Of a stretch of 64,000 nt of DNA, positions 1 to 8,219 are shown piece by piece (positions within the stretch are counted from its first letter, which is position 1; every line of letters begins with the position of its first letter). The translations under genes were made by a program, and so were the position numbers. The DNA comes from Halomonas zincidurans B6 (GTDB lineage: Bacteria > Pseudomonadota > Gammaproteobacteria > Pseudomonadales > Halomonadaceae): NCBI RefSeq assembly GCF_000731955.1, contig NZ_JNCK01000001.1, positions 1,488,001 through 1,552,000 on the forward strand. Direction: 5' to 3'. The notes beneath the pieces are model-generated. The model was not told the origin of the DNA and ran no database searches. It saw only the letters and a list, made by a program, of their open reading frames with translations.

Positions 1-1139
1 CCGAAGACATCGCTCAGATCGTCAGCGACGACCTGAAACGCAGCGGTCAGTTCGATCCGTTATCGCGCAGCACGCTGATCGCCTCGCCGACCGCCAGCGA
101 TGAAGTTCGCTATCGCGACTGGCGTGCCGTCGACAGTAACTACCTGGTGGTCGGTCAGGTCAGCCAGACCGATCAGGGCTATCGTATCCAGTTCGAGCTG
201 ATGGACATCTACGGCGAGCGGCGCATGCTCGGCGAGGCCGTCAACGTCAGTGCCAACCAGTTGCGTTCCGGCGCACATTACATCAGTGACAAGGTTTACG
301 AGGCGATCACCGGGGTGCGTGGCGCATTCTCGACGCGCATCGCCTACGTTACCGCCCAGGGTGCCGCCGACAATCGTCGTTTCGCGCTGAACGTCGCGGA
401 TGCAGACGGTCGCAACAGCCAGCAGATTCTGACCTCGCGTGAGCCGATCATGTCGCCGGCCTGGTCGCCGGATGGCAACAAGCTCGCCTACGTATCCTTC
501 GAATCGGGCAACTCGGCGATCTACATCCAAAATCTGGCGACCAGCCAACGCGTCCAGGTCACCGCGTTTTCGGGTATCAACAGCGCGCCGGCGTGGTCGC
601 CGGATGGCCGCAAGTTGGCAATGTCGTTATCCAAGGATGGCCAGCCGGAAATCTATGTCATGGACATCGGCTCGCGCAGTTTCCAGCGTCTGACCCGCAA
701 TGAGGCGATCGATACCGAGCCGTCCTGGGCGCCGGACGGCAACAGTCTGGTATTCACATCGGATCGCAGTGGTGGCCCGCAGCTGTACAGCTACTCGCTG
801 GGGAGTGGCCAAAGTCAGCGACTGACCTTTACCGGTAATTACAATTCACGCGGGCGCTACTCGCCGGATGGCGAAACTCTGTTTATGATCCATCGTGGCA
901 ACAAGGGCTTCAGCGTTGCCAAGCAGGATCTGAGCAACGATCGACTGACGATACTGAGCGACTCGCAGTGGGCCGAGTCACCCAGTGTTGCGCCGAACGG
1001 GAGCATGGTAATCTTCGCCACCCAGCAGGGGAACAGCGGGGTGCTGAGCGTGGTGTCGGCCGATGGCAATGCCTCGTACCGCCTGCCCTCAGCCGAAGGC
1101 GATGTGCGGGAGCCCGCGTGGTCGCCGTTCTTGAACTAA
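1..1139 (+). CDS. tolB: Tol-Pal system protein TolB (5' partial)
   Basis: Periplasmic beta-propeller protein that links Pal to the inner-membrane TolQRA motor and helps keep the outer membrane constricted at division. The gene runs in from the left edge: the open frame starts at base 3 with no start codon, so the signal peptide and part of the N-terminal domain lie outside the window. About 378 residues remain. They show the end of the N-terminal domain and then repeated WSPDG-type propeller blades (AWSPDGNKLAY, AWSPDGRKLAM, SWAPDGNSLVF, RYSPDGETLF), which is diagnostic for TolB. Pal and CpoB follow on the same strand with short gaps, the usual tol operon order. Confidence 0.97.
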   Translation, partial: EDIAQIVSDDLKRSGQFDPLSRSTLIASPTASDEVRYRDWRAVDSNYLVVGQVSQTDQGYRIQFELMDIYGERRMLGEAVNVSANQLRSGAHYISDKVYEAITGVRGAFSTRIAYVTAQGAADNRRFALNVADADGRNSQQILTSREPIMSPAWSPDGNKLAYVSFESGNSAIYIQNLATSQRVQVTAFSGINSAPAWSPDGRKLAMSLSKDGQPEIYVMDIGSRSFQRLTRNEAIDTEPSWAPDGNSLVFTSDRSGGPQLYSYSLGSGQSQRLTFTGNYNSRGRYSPDGETLFMIHRGNKGFSVAKQDLSNDRLTILSDSQWAESPSVAPNGSMVIFATQQGNSGVLSVVSADGNASYRLPSAEGDVREPAWSPFLN

Positions 1140-1193
1140 GCCCGAACCTACAGTAACAACTGTGTCATTCGAATTTTGAGCAAGGAGTTGACA

Positions 1194-1730
1194 ATGAAGT
1201 TTAAATCGTACGCCAAGAGCCTGGCCGTCGCTGCGTCCCTCGCTGTCATGGCTGGCTGTGCCAGCACGGGCGGCACTGGGGACGGCAGCATGGATGGCAC
1301 CACGCCCGGCGGCCAGGGGCAGAGCGGCGTGACCACCGGTCAGGGCATTTCCGGCGGACAGCCCAGCGGTTCACAGGTAGGTGCCGGCCAGCGCGCGGCG
1401 ATACCCGATGTGCGCACCATCTATTTCGACTACGACAAGGACACCATTCGCCCCGAGTTCGAGTCCGTACTCAATGAACATGCTGAGTATCTGCGCAACA
1501 ACCCCAATGTCCAAGTCGTCCTGCAGGGCTACACCGACGAGCGCGGCACCCGTGAGTACAACCTGGGCCTGGGCGAGCGTCGTGCGCAGTCGGTTGAGCG
1601 TTACCTGAGCGTTCAAGGCGTATCGTCATCGCAGATTGATGTCGTCAGCTACGGTGAAGAGCGCCCGGCCGTGGAAGGCCACTCCGAACAGGCCTACGCG
1701 AAGAATCGTCGCGTGGTCATCGCTTACTAA
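1194..1730 (+). CDS. pal: Peptidoglycan-associated lipoprotein Pal
   Basis: Outer-membrane lipoprotein that binds peptidoglycan and TolB. The ATG at 1194 is preceded by AAGGAG at a good distance, so I prefer it to an in-frame TTG at 1176. The 178-residue product starts with a lipoprotein signal sequence ending in AVMAGC, where the Cys would be lipidated. A Gly/Ser-rich linker follows, then a C-terminal OmpA-like domain with YFDYDKDTI, GYTDERGTREYN and the closing NRRVVIAY. It lies 54 bp after tolB and 18 bp before cpoB. Confidence 0.97.
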   Translation: MKFKSYAKSLAVAASLAVMAGCASTGGTGDGSMDGTTPGGQGQSGVTTGQGISGGQPSGSQVGAGQRAAIPDVRTIYFDYDKDTIRPEFESVLNEHAEYLRNNPNVQVVLQGYTDERGTREYNLGLGERRAQSVERYLSVQGVSSSQIDVVSYGEERPAVEGHSEQAYAKNRRVVIAY

Positions 1731-1748
1731 GCTCCGGCGGAGTCAAGC

Positions 1749-2522
1749 ATGAAACACAGTCTGAAAGGACTGTGCGGCGCGGGGGCTCTGGTGCTCCCGC
1801 TGTCCGTATGGGCCGCTCCCGTGGTCGAAGATCTCTCGGCCAATCAGCAGAACAACCTTTACCAGCAGACCCAGGCTCGTCCTGAGGCTAGTGGAAACTT
1901 GCTCCTGTTCAACCAGTTGCAAGACAATCAGCGTCAGATTAAAGAATTGCGCGGGCAGATTGAAGAGTTGCGCTACCAGCTCGAGCAGCAGAAGACCCTG
2001 GCGCAGGAACGCTATCTGGAGCTGGAACAACGTATCAATGGTCTTGCCGCCGCGCCTGGCGCTGACAATGCCGCCCAGGGCGACGGGGCCGCCAGCTCGG
2101 CCGAGCCGGGCGACGATGGCGATCCGGCGGCCATGGCCGCTGGCCAGGAAGATCGCCAGGCGTACCGTGCAGCTTTCCAGAAGGTTCAGGATCGCGATTT
2201 CGATGCCGCGCTCACCGCGTTCGAGACCTTCGTCAAGAACTATCCCGATTCGCCACTGCGCGCCAACGGCTATTATTGGCTGGGAGAGCTCTACTCGGCA
2301 CGTTCCGAGCTGGAGCCGGCAGCCCAGGCGTTCACGACCGTGATCGAGGACTACCCGCAAAGCAACAAGCTCCCCGATGCGCTCTACAAGCTCGGGCTGC
2401 TCAAGGCGCGCCAGGGCCAGCCGGATGCCAGCAAGCAACTGCTGAATCGGGTCCAGCAGGAGTATCCGGATAGCAATGCGGCCAGCATGGCCGGCGATTT
2501 CCTCAACCAGTCCGGGCTGTGA
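1749..2522 (+). CDS. cpoB: Cell division coordinator CpoB (YbgF)
   Basis: Periplasmic protein that coordinates peptidoglycan synthesis with outer-membrane constriction and works with TolA and PBP1B. It has 257 residues: a signal peptide (hydrophobic GAGALVLPLSVWAAP), an N-terminal coiled coil rich in Gln and Glu (about residues 50-100) that in the family drives trimerisation, an Ala/Gly linker, and three C-terminal TPR repeats (AYRAAFQKVQDRDFDAAL, SPLRANGYYWLGELY, KLPDALYKLGLLKARQG). Last gene of the tol cluster here; the next gene starts 16 bp later and may be cotranscribed. Confidence 0.95.
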   Translation: MKHSLKGLCGAGALVLPLSVWAAPVVEDLSANQQNNLYQQTQARPEASGNLLLFNQLQDNQRQIKELRGQIEELRYQLEQQKTLAQERYLELEQRINGLAAAPGADNAAQGDGAASSAEPGDDGDPAAMAAGQEDRQAYRAAFQKVQDRDFDAALTAFETFVKNYPDSPLRANGYYWLGELYSARSELEPAAQAFTTVIEDYPQSNKLPDALYKLGLLKARQGQPDASKQLLNRVQQEYPDSNAASMAGDFLNQSGL

Positions 2523-2538
2523 CCGGCAACGAGGAGTC

Positions 2539-3303
2539 ATGATGAGTTGCAAGATCGATTACCAGGCTCCCGCGGAGCTGTTGGCGGGGCGGGTGGTCCT
2601 GGTAACCGGCGCTGGTGAAGGCATTGGCCGCGCCGCTGCCAAGTGCTATGCCCGCCATGGCGCCACGGTGATATTGCTGGGCCGCACGACCGCCAAGCTC
2701 GAGACCGTCTACGATGAGATCGAAGCCGAAGGCGGACCCCAGCCGGCGATTTTCCCGCTCAATTTCGAGGGCGCCACGCTCAAGGATTATCAGGACATGG
2801 CGGCCACGCTGGGCAAGGAGTTCGCTTGCCTGGACGGCATTCTGCACAATGCCGGCCTGCTGGGACGGATCACGCCGTTCGAACAGTACGATCCCGCGCT
2901 GTGGGAACAGGTCATGCAGGTCAATATCAACGGACCTGTCTGGATGACCCAGGCGTTGCTGCCGCTGCTCAAGGCATCCGCAGCCGCCTCGGTGATCTTC
3001 ACGTCGTCCAGCGTAGGCCGCAAGGGGCGAGCGTTCTGGGGCGCCTATGCGGTCTCCAAGTTCGCTACCGAGGGGGTCGTCCAAGTGCTCGCCGACGAGC
3101 TGGAGAGCCTTTCTTCGGTGCGCGTCAACAGTCTCAACCCCGGCGCCACGCGGACGCGGATGCGCCAGGCCGCCTTTCCCGGCGAAGACCCGGCGACGCT
3201 GCGCAGCGCCGAGGAGATCATGCCGACCTATCTATGGCTGATGGGCGACGACAGTCAGGGCCATACCGGCGAGCGCTTCGACGCCCAGCCGGCACGCAAC
3301 TAG
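2539..3303 (+). CDS. yciK: YciK-family short-chain dehydrogenase/reductase
   Basis: Classical SDR oxidoreductase of the YciK group; the physiological substrate is not established. The open frame extends back into cpoB, but GAGGAG just before the tandem ATG-ATG at 2539 and 2542 marks the start, giving about 254 residues. Visible motifs are the NADP-binding VTGAGEGIG, the structural HNAG, the catalytic Ser in FTSSSVGRKG and the YAVSK catalytic Tyr-Lys pair, followed by RVNSLNPGATRTRMR. In related bacteria yciK often lies beside ubiG and gph, and here those genes converge on it from the right. Confidence 0.9.
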   Translation: MMSCKIDYQAPAELLAGRVVLVTGAGEGIGRAAAKCYARHGATVILLGRTTAKLETVYDEIEAEGGPQPAIFPLNFEGATLKDYQDMAATLGKEFACLDGILHNAGLLGRITPFEQYDPALWEQVMQVNINGPVWMTQALLPLLKASAAASVIFTSSSVGRKGRAFWGAYAVSKFATEGVVQVLADELESLSSVRVNSLNPGATRTRMRQAAFPGEDPATLRSAEEIMPTYLWLMGDDSQGHTGERFDAQPARN

Positions 3304-3355
3304 CTTGTCGGTCGGCAATCGTCGCTGGTTTTAATTGCTGTTCGCTGAGCCGCGC

Positions 3356-4030
3356 TCAGCGAGGCGAACCGACCAGATCGATCAGTGCGGCGGTAAGCTC
3401 CTGAGGGTGCTCGAACCAGCGATCCGCCCGCCAGCTGTGCCGATCCTCGGCTTCGTCGATATAGCCATAGCCGACCGCGATCGCGACCATGCCGGCGGCC
3501 TGGGCGGCCTGCATGTCGCGAACATGATCGCCGATGTACCAACACTGCTCGGCACTCAGCCCCAGGCGCTGAGCCGCCGCCCACAGCGGCTCCGGAGCGG
3601 GCTTTCTCACCGGCAGGTCATCGACGCACAGCAATGCCCCCGGCGTGAGGCCCAGCGCCTCGATCAGCGGCGCGGCATACGCACGCGGCTTGTTGGTGAC
3701 GATGCCCCAGGCCCGCGGCGGTTGCGACCAGGTTGCCAACAACGGCTCCAGCCCCGGGAACAGCCGGCTCTCGGCGGCAACGTCGCGGGCGTAGCTGTCG
3801 AGCAGGAAAGCGCGTGCCGTGGCGTGTTCGGGGTGCGTGGCCTCGAGCCCCAGCGCCAGCGTCACCAGCGCGCTACCGCCGTTGGAAACCTGGGCGCGGA
3901 TGACCTCGAAGGGCAGCGCGTCGAGACCGTGGTGCGCGCGCAGGGCATTGGTCGCACGGGCCAGATCCGGCGCGGTGTCGACCAGCGTGCCGTCAAGATC
4001 GAACAGCAGGCCAAGCGGCGCATGGCTCAC
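3356..4030 (-). CDS. gph: Phosphoglycolate phosphatase
   Basis: HAD-superfamily phosphatase that removes 2-phosphoglycolate, for example from DNA repair. The GTG start at 4030 overlaps the ubiG stop by 4 bp (GTGA), giving 224 residues. The catalytic LLFDLDGTLVDTAPDL lies at the N terminus, a cap domain follows, and the C-terminal Mg-binding YIGDHVRDMQAAQAAG has the usual GD..D arrangement. An in-frame upstream extension has no start signal and lies inside ubiG. A palindromic CGCTGAGC/GCTCAGCG stem at 3343-3361 spans its stop codon and may aid termination. The protein could also be called MupP-like; the two subfamilies are hard to separate by eye. Confidence 0.9.
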   Translation of the reverse strand: MSHAPLGLLFDLDGTLVDTAPDLARATNALRAHHGLDALPFEVIRAQVSNGGSALVTLALGLEATHPEHATARAFLLDSYARDVAAESRLFPGLEPLLATWSQPPRAWGIVTNKPRAYAAPLIEALGLTPGALLCVDDLPVRKPAPEPLWAAAQRLGLSAEQCWYIGDHVRDMQAAQAAGMVAIAVGYGYIDEAEDRHSWRADRWFEHPQELTAALIDLVGSPR

Positions 4031-4758
4031 GGCGCCTCCATCGAGCAATGCATCATGTAGTTGACCGAGACATCGCGCGGCGCCAGGCGGTAGGTGCGGG
4101 TCAGCGGGTTGTAAGTCAGCCCGCTCTGTTCGCGCACGCGCAGGCCAGTGGCCCGGCACCAGGTGGAAAGCTCCGAGGGGCGAATGAACTTGCGATAATC
4201 GTGGGTGCCGCGCGGCAGCAGGCTGAGCACGTATTCCGCGCCGATGATGGCCAAGGCATAGGCCTTGGGGTTGCGGTTGATGGTCGAGAAGAACACATGG
4301 CCGCCGGGGCGTACCAGCGTTGCGCAGGCGCGCACCACCGCGGCGGGATCGGGGACGTGTTCGAGCATTTCCAGGCAGGTGACGACGTCGAATTCGCCGG
4401 GTTGCTCGTCGGCCATCTCTTCGGCGCTGACCTGGCGATAGTCGAGCGTCACGCCGCTCTCCTGCTGATGCAGGCGGGCGACTTCCAGCGGCGTCGCGCC
4501 CAGGTCGATGCCGGTCACCTTGGCGCCGCGGTGGGCCATGGCTTCACTCAGGATGCCGCCGCCGCAGCCGACGTCGAGCACGCGCTTGCCGGCGAGCCCG
4601 GCACGGGCGTCGATGAAATCCAGACGCAGCGGGTTGATCTCGTGAAGCGGCTTGAATTCGCTGTCAGGGTCCCACCAGCGACTCGCCAGGGCCTCGAACT
4701 TGGCGATCTCGCTGGGGTCGACGTTGCCGCGCTGGGTATCGCGTGCTGCCGGGTTCAT
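4027..4758 (-). CDS. ubiG: Bifunctional ubiquinone O-methyltransferase UbiG
   Basis: SAM-dependent enzyme that performs both O-methylations of ubiquinone biosynthesis. The ATG at 4758 follows GGGAGAGG on the minus strand and gives 243 residues starting MNPAARDTQRGNVDPSEIAK; a longer open frame upstream lacks family similarity. Recognisable elements are the FEALASRWWDPDSEFKPLHEIN entry, SAM motif I VLDVGCGGGILSEA, GIDLGATPLEVAR, and VTCLEMLEHVPDP. Translationally coupled to gph through a 4-bp overlap, an arrangement common in gammaproteobacteria. Confidence 0.95.
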   Translation of the reverse strand: MNPAARDTQRGNVDPSEIAKFEALASRWWDPDSEFKPLHEINPLRLDFIDARAGLAGKRVLDVGCGGGILSEAMAHRGAKVTGIDLGATPLEVARLHQQESGVTLDYRQVSAEEMADEQPGEFDVVTCLEMLEHVPDPAAVVRACATLVRPGGHVFFSTINRNPKAYALAIIGAEYVLSLLPRGTHDYRKFIRPSELSTWCRATGLRVREQSGLTYNPLTRTYRLAPRDVSVNYMMHCSMEAP

Positions 4759-5050
4759 TGCGCCTCTCCCTGTCGGCGGGTATGAAACATGGCCCGCTGA
4801 CGAGCCGCGGCCATGTGCTTGAGTTGCTGTATGATGCTCGCATTCTACTCTTTCTCGACAGGCTGTGGGCAAAGATGCCACCGTAGCACCGGCCAGCCCG
4901 GGCCGTGAGGGCCATGTCGAGTGACCCAGGTCGAGAGCGCCGTGCCGGTTGACGATGCGCTCACCGCAGCTACTGCACTTGACCATGGCGGGGCTCGCTT
5001 CGGCGCCTCTCTATGGCATACTTATTGACATTCATGTAGGAGGGACCCCC
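4759..5050. other. Divergent intergenic region ubiG/galU
   Basis: About 290 bp with no convincing gene; short frames here look like chance. It must hold the promoters for ubiG (leftward) and galU (rightward). A minus-strand TAGAAT (4847-4842) could be a -10 for ubiG, but I found no good -35. A TTGACA at 5025 lies too close to the galU start to be its -35. Confidence 0.5.
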
Positions 5051-5941
5051 ATGATTCGTAAGGCCGTACTACCCGTTGCCGGTCTTGGCACCCGTTGTCT
5101 GCCGGCTTCCAAGGCCATCCCCAAGGAAATGATCACCATCGTCGACAAGCCGGTGATCCAGTATGTGGTCGAAGAGGCGGTGGCCGCCGGGATCAAGGAG
5201 ATCGTGCTGGTCACGCACTCCAGCAAGGGCGCCATCGAGAATCACTTCGACAAGCATTTCGAACTCGAGACGATGCTCGAGGCCAAGGGCAAGGACGAGC
5301 TGCTCGCCGAGGTGCGCAAGATCATCCCCGACGACGTCAGCATCATTGCAGTGCGCCAGCCCGAAGCGCTGGGTCTCGGCCATGCGGTGCTCTGCGCACG
5401 CTCGGTGATCGGCGAGGACGAGCCCTTTGCGGTGCTGCTGCCCGACGTGCTGGTCGATGACGAAGGTCTGCCGCGCAATGATCTGGCGGGAATGATCGAC
5501 GCCTACCAGCGCACCGGCGATGCTCAGATCATGGTCGAGAACGTGCCCCGGGACATGGTCAACAAGTACGGCATCGTCGCCCTCGAGGGCGATGTCCCCG
5601 AGCCCGGCAACAGCGCCTTGATCAGCGACATGGTCGAGAAGCCCAAGGTCGAGGAAGCGCCCTCGACGCTGGCGGTCATCGGGCGTTACCTGCTGCCCGG
5701 CGCAATCTTCGAGCTGCTCGCCAGGACCAAGCCCGGTGCCGGCAACGAGATCCAGTTGACCGATGCCATCGACGCGCTGCGCGCACAGCAGGGCGTGGCC
5801 GCCTACCGCATGCAGGGCGAGACCTACGATTGCGGTCACCAGTTGGGCTATCTGGAAGCCACGTTGGCCTTCGGCAAGCGCCATCCCAAGTTCGGCGAAG
5901 GCTTCAATGCCTTGCTCAAGCGTTACGCCAACGAGGGGTAA
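5051..5941 (+). CDS. galU: UTP-glucose-1-phosphate uridylyltransferase GalU
   Basis: Makes UDP-glucose from UTP and glucose-1-phosphate for envelope polysaccharides and trehalose. The ATG at 5051 follows GTAGGAGGG; 296 residues is normal for bacterial GalU. The N-terminal nucleotidyltransferase motif VLPVAGLGTRCLPASKAIPK is intact, as are the DKPVIQYVVEEA and GLGHAVLCA segments and the C-terminal GNEIQLTDAIDAL. The next gene starts 5 bp after its stop and is clearly in the same operon, which matters because that neighbour would be expected to use UDP-glucose. Confidence 0.97.
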   Translation: MIRKAVLPVAGLGTRCLPASKAIPKEMITIVDKPVIQYVVEEAVAAGIKEIVLVTHSSKGAIENHFDKHFELETMLEAKGKDELLAEVRKIIPDDVSIIAVRQPEALGLGHAVLCARSVIGEDEPFAVLLPDVLVDDEGLPRNDLAGMIDAYQRTGDAQIMVENVPRDMVNKYGIVALEGDVPEPGNSALISDMVEKPKVEEAPSTLAVIGRYLLPGAIFELLARTKPGAGNEIQLTDAIDALRAQQGVAAYRMQGETYDCGHQLGYLEATLAFGKRHPKFGEGFNALLKRYANEG

Positions 5942-5946
5942 GGCCG

Positions 5947-7242
5947 ATGCGAATCATCGTACATGGCAGTGAGCTGTCCGCGGCGACCGCCGCTGCTGCG
6001 CTGGCCTCGGTCGGCCACCGAGTCGACTGGTATCCGCATCCCGAAACGAGCTGGGCCCAGCTCGCCGCGGCCGATTGGCTAAGCGGCGAACCGTTCGTCG
6101 CCGCCGAACTGACGACAAGCCGCGAGTCGGGGGCCTTGCGCATTCACGATATGCCGAGCGCTTTCGATGCTCAGCCGGAGGCGGATATCGTCTGGCTGGC
6201 TCTGGCGCCGGACCAGCGCGATGCCGCCGAGCAGTTCGTCGATGCCATCGCCGGCGTGCAGCGTTCGCCTTTGGTGGTGGTCAACAACTCGACGTTCCCG
6301 GTGGGCCAGACCGAGGCGCTGGAAGCACTGCTGCGGCATGCCTCGCAGGTGGCCGTGGTGCTGCCGGACATGCTCGAGGAAGGGCGTGCCTGGCAGGTGT
6401 TCACACGGCCCGCGCGGTGGCTGTTGGGCTGCGAGGATGACTGGGCGGCCGACCAGGTTCGTGAAACATTGCGCGCCTTCAATCGCCGCGCCGAGGTCTT
6501 CCAGCGCATGCCGCGCCGCGCCGCCGAGCTGACCAAACTGGCGATCAACGGCATGCTGGCGACGCGCATCAGCTACATGAACGAAGTCGCCGGACTGGCC
6601 GACTCGCTGGGTGTCGACGTCGAGCACGTGCGCCAGGGCATGGGCGCAGACACCCGTATCGGCTACGAGTATCTGTATCCGGGAATCGGCTTCGGCGGAC
6701 CCAACTTCTCCCGCGACCTGATGCGCCTGGCCGATGTCCAGCACCAGACCGGACGTGAATCGCAGTTGCTCGAGCAGGTGCTCGACATCAACGAGAGCAA
6801 GAAGGAGACCCTGTTCCGCAAGTTGTGGAATCATTTTCACGGCAAGCTGGAAGGGCGCACGGTGGCCATCTGGGGCGCCGCCTTCAAGCCCGGCACCACG
6901 CGCATCGACCATGCCCCGGTGTTGACGCTGTTGCGCGCGCTATGGGCCCAGGGCGTTCATGTCCGCCTGCATGACCCGGCCGCACTACCGGCGCTGCGCA
7001 AGGAACTGGGCGATCATCCACTGCTCAGCCTGCACGAGGATGACCCTTACGCCGCCTGCGAGGGCGCCGACGCCTTGATGCTGGTCACCGAGTGGAAGTG
7101 CTACTGGAACCCGGATTGGCGGCGTCTTGCCGAGACGCTCGGCGAGCGACTGATCCTCGACGGTCGCAATATCTACGATCCGGTCTATGTCGCGGCGCGC
7201 GGGCTGGTCTACCGGGGTATCGGGCGTCGCGCCGATCCCTGA
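5947..7242 (+). CDS. UDP-glucose 6-dehydrogenase homologue lacking the catalytic Cys (putative pseudoenzyme)
   Basis: Full-length (431 residues) member of the UDP-glucose/GDP-mannose dehydrogenase family, in the galU operon. Family landmarks are present: central-domain AELTKLAINGMLATRISYMNE with the conserved Lys (about K197) and Asn (about N201), and C-terminal IWGAAFKPGTTRIDHAP. Two key sites are not. The usual GGSCFPKD reads GGPNFSRD (residues 250-257), so the nucleophilic Cys is Asn253 and the Lys is Arg256. The N-terminal NAD-binding GxGxxG reads GSELSA (residues 7-12). The frame is open and the rest of the fold is well kept, so this looks like a divergent protein rather than a decaying gene. 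It may bind UDP-sugar without oxidising it, or use a different chemistry. I leave the symbol blank because Ugd activity is doubtful. Confidence 0.85.
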   Translation: MRIIVHGSELSAATAAAALASVGHRVDWYPHPETSWAQLAAADWLSGEPFVAAELTTSRESGALRIHDMPSAFDAQPEADIVWLALAPDQRDAAEQFVDAIAGVQRSPLVVVNNSTFPVGQTEALEALLRHASQVAVVLPDMLEEGRAWQVFTRPARWLLGCEDDWAADQVRETLRAFNRRAEVFQRMPRRAAELTKLAINGMLATRISYMNEVAGLADSLGVDVEHVRQGMGADTRIGYEYLYPGIGFGGPNFSRDLMRLADVQHQTGRESQLLEQVLDINESKKETLFRKLWNHFHGKLEGRTVAIWGAAFKPGTTRIDHAPVLTLLRALWAQGVHVRLHDPAALPALRKELGDHPLLSLHEDDPYAACEGADALMLVTEWKCYWNPDWRRLAETLGERLILDGRNIYDPVYVAARGLVYRGIGRRADP

Positions 7243-7270
7243 CGCTCCGGTTTCGCGTCGTTAGGGATCA

Positions 7271-7294
7271 ACGCCCCGCTCGAAAGCGGGGCGT
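7271..7294 (+). terminator. Intrinsic terminator after galU operon
   Basis: Perfect 10-bp stem (7271-7280 with 7285-7294) closed by a CGAA loop, followed by a weak T-rich stretch. It starts 28 bp after the stop of the Ugd-like gene. Confidence 0.75.
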
Positions 7295-7346
7295 TGTCGT
7301 TACAGGTCGGCGTGCATTGAGGGGGCGGTTGTCGGTCGGCAAGGTT

Positions 7347-7655
7347 TCAGTCAGAGAGGCCTGCGCAGTTGTCGCGGTACTGTGGGGAGTCGGTGCCCAG
7401 CGTCAGGCTCTGGAGGGCGCTGTTGTAATAGAAGCGATCGGACTCGGCGCTTGGAAGCGTATAGTCGCCGCACACCCCATAGCCCTTGTTGACCCGCGTC
7501 AGGTTGGAAATCTCGGCCGGTGCCTGGCTGTCGAGACGTTCAGCTATGGTCGCGGCGATGCGGGCATCACGCTGGGCCTCAGTGTAAGCCTGGCCGCCGA
7601 AGATCAGGCCGGCAACGGTGAGAATGGCGACGACGGGAATCCATAGGTTATGCAT
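7347..7655 (-). CDS. Small exported or membrane-anchored protein, unknown function
   Basis: 102-residue protein if started at the ATG at 7655; a GTG 30 bp upstream is an alternative and neither has a strong ribosome-binding site. It begins with a hydrophobic segment (LWIPVVAILTVAGLIFGG) that is a membrane anchor or uncleaved signal, then AYTEAQRDARIAATIAERL. The remainder carries two Cys (YGVCGDY and RDNCAGLSD) that could form a disulfide in the periplasm. I do not recognise the family. The sequence looks genuinely coding because the start, anchor and soluble part are coherent and no better frame competes. Confidence 0.55.
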   Translation of the reverse strand: MHNLWIPVVAILTVAGLIFGGQAYTEAQRDARIAATIAERLDSQAPAEISNLTRVNKGYGVCGDYTLPSAESDRFYYNSALQSLTLGTDSPQYRDNCAGLSD

Positions 7656-7815
7656 GGCGGGTCCGTTGGTGATTATAAGGCGCACGAGGCCGACAGCAAA
7701 ATTGCCGGCCTGAGATACATTGATGAGTTGCCATCTGACGCCTCATGGCGCTGACCACTGATCGCTGATGAATGTCGACACGCAGCCATGCAGCGTTGCA
7801 TGAAATGGCGCCGGA

Positions 7816-8007
7816 TCAGCCTTGCGTGTTTTTTTCATCGTCGGTCACCTGTGTTTCGTACTCCACACCGTGCTTATGAAGATAATCGCGTATCAGCTGC
7901 CTCACGACTTGCGAAGGAGTCAGATCTTGTAACGCGCATAGCTGCTCAAAAGCTTGTTTCTTTCGGGGGTCTATGAGCAGCGTGAGTCGAGCAGTTTTCT
8001 TTTCCAT
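7816..8007 (-). CDS. Ribbon-helix-helix DNA-binding regulator
   Basis: 63-residue protein of the CopG/Arc type. The N-terminal beta strand KTARLTLLIDPRKKQAFEQLC and the two helices LTPSQVVRQLIRDYLHKHG match the ribbon-helix-helix pattern; the charged tail YETQVTDDEKNTQG is likely unstructured. GAGGG lies upstream of the ATG. No toxin gene is adjacent, so an antitoxin role is not supported. A perfect palindrome begins 21 bp upstream of its start and a second one lies at the start of the divergent SulP transcript, so I infer an autoregulated local repressor. RHH dimers commonly bind such short AT-rich inverted repeats. Confidence 0.8.
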   Translation of the reverse strand: MEKKTARLTLLIDPRKKQAFEQLCALQDLTPSQVVRQLIRDYLHKHGVEYETQVTDDEKNTQG

Positions 8008-8027
8008 TGCTAGTCCCTCATGACATT

Positions 8028-8052
8028 GACATTAACATTAAATGTTAATGTC
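8028..8052. promoter_or_regulatory. Perfect 12-bp inverted repeat, probable RHH operator 1
   Basis: Arms 8028-8039 (GACATTAACATT) and 8041-8052 are exact reverse complements with a single central base. It lies just upstream of the RHH start on the minus strand and shares the ACATTAA/TTAATGT core with the second palindrome at 8127-8147. Assignment to the neighbouring regulator is inference. Confidence 0.7.
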
Positions 8053-8118
8053 ATGGCTTCCATAGCGCAATGCTTTGCACGTCCCGTACAGGCATCATGG
8101 CCTACAGTTGCTCTCAAT

Positions 8119-8147
8119 TATAATAGCATGTTAATGTAATTAACATG
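8119..8147 (+). promoter_or_regulatory. SulP promoter -10 (TATAAT) with overlapping palindromic operator 2
   Basis: A consensus TATAAT (8119-8124) is followed 2 bp later by a perfect 9-bp inverted repeat, CATGTTAAT at 8127-8135 and ATTAACATG at 8139-8147. The operator would cover the transcription start, a position typical of repression. No consensus -35 is visible at the right distance, so the promoter may need an activator or be weak. Confidence 0.6.
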
Positions 8148-8219
8148 ATTTCTGCTCCCTACGCCAAATGCCTCGGTCGATGCTGCCATGGCGAGGGCGC
8201 CTTGCAGCGAGGGCATCGT

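Noticed and set aside
5025..5030. TTGACA just upstream of galU as a promoter -35
   Set aside because: Only 20 bp from the start codon; there is no room for a -10 and leader.
7816..8007. RHH gene as antitoxin of a toxin-antitoxin pair
   Set aside because: No small partner gene lies on either side; the divergent transporter with shared operators is the better explanation.
8145..8219. Upstream ATG at 8145 as the SulP start
   Set aside because: It lies inside the perfect operator palindrome, right after the -10, and the added residues have no transporter similarity or ribosome-binding site. The ATG at 8220 fits better.
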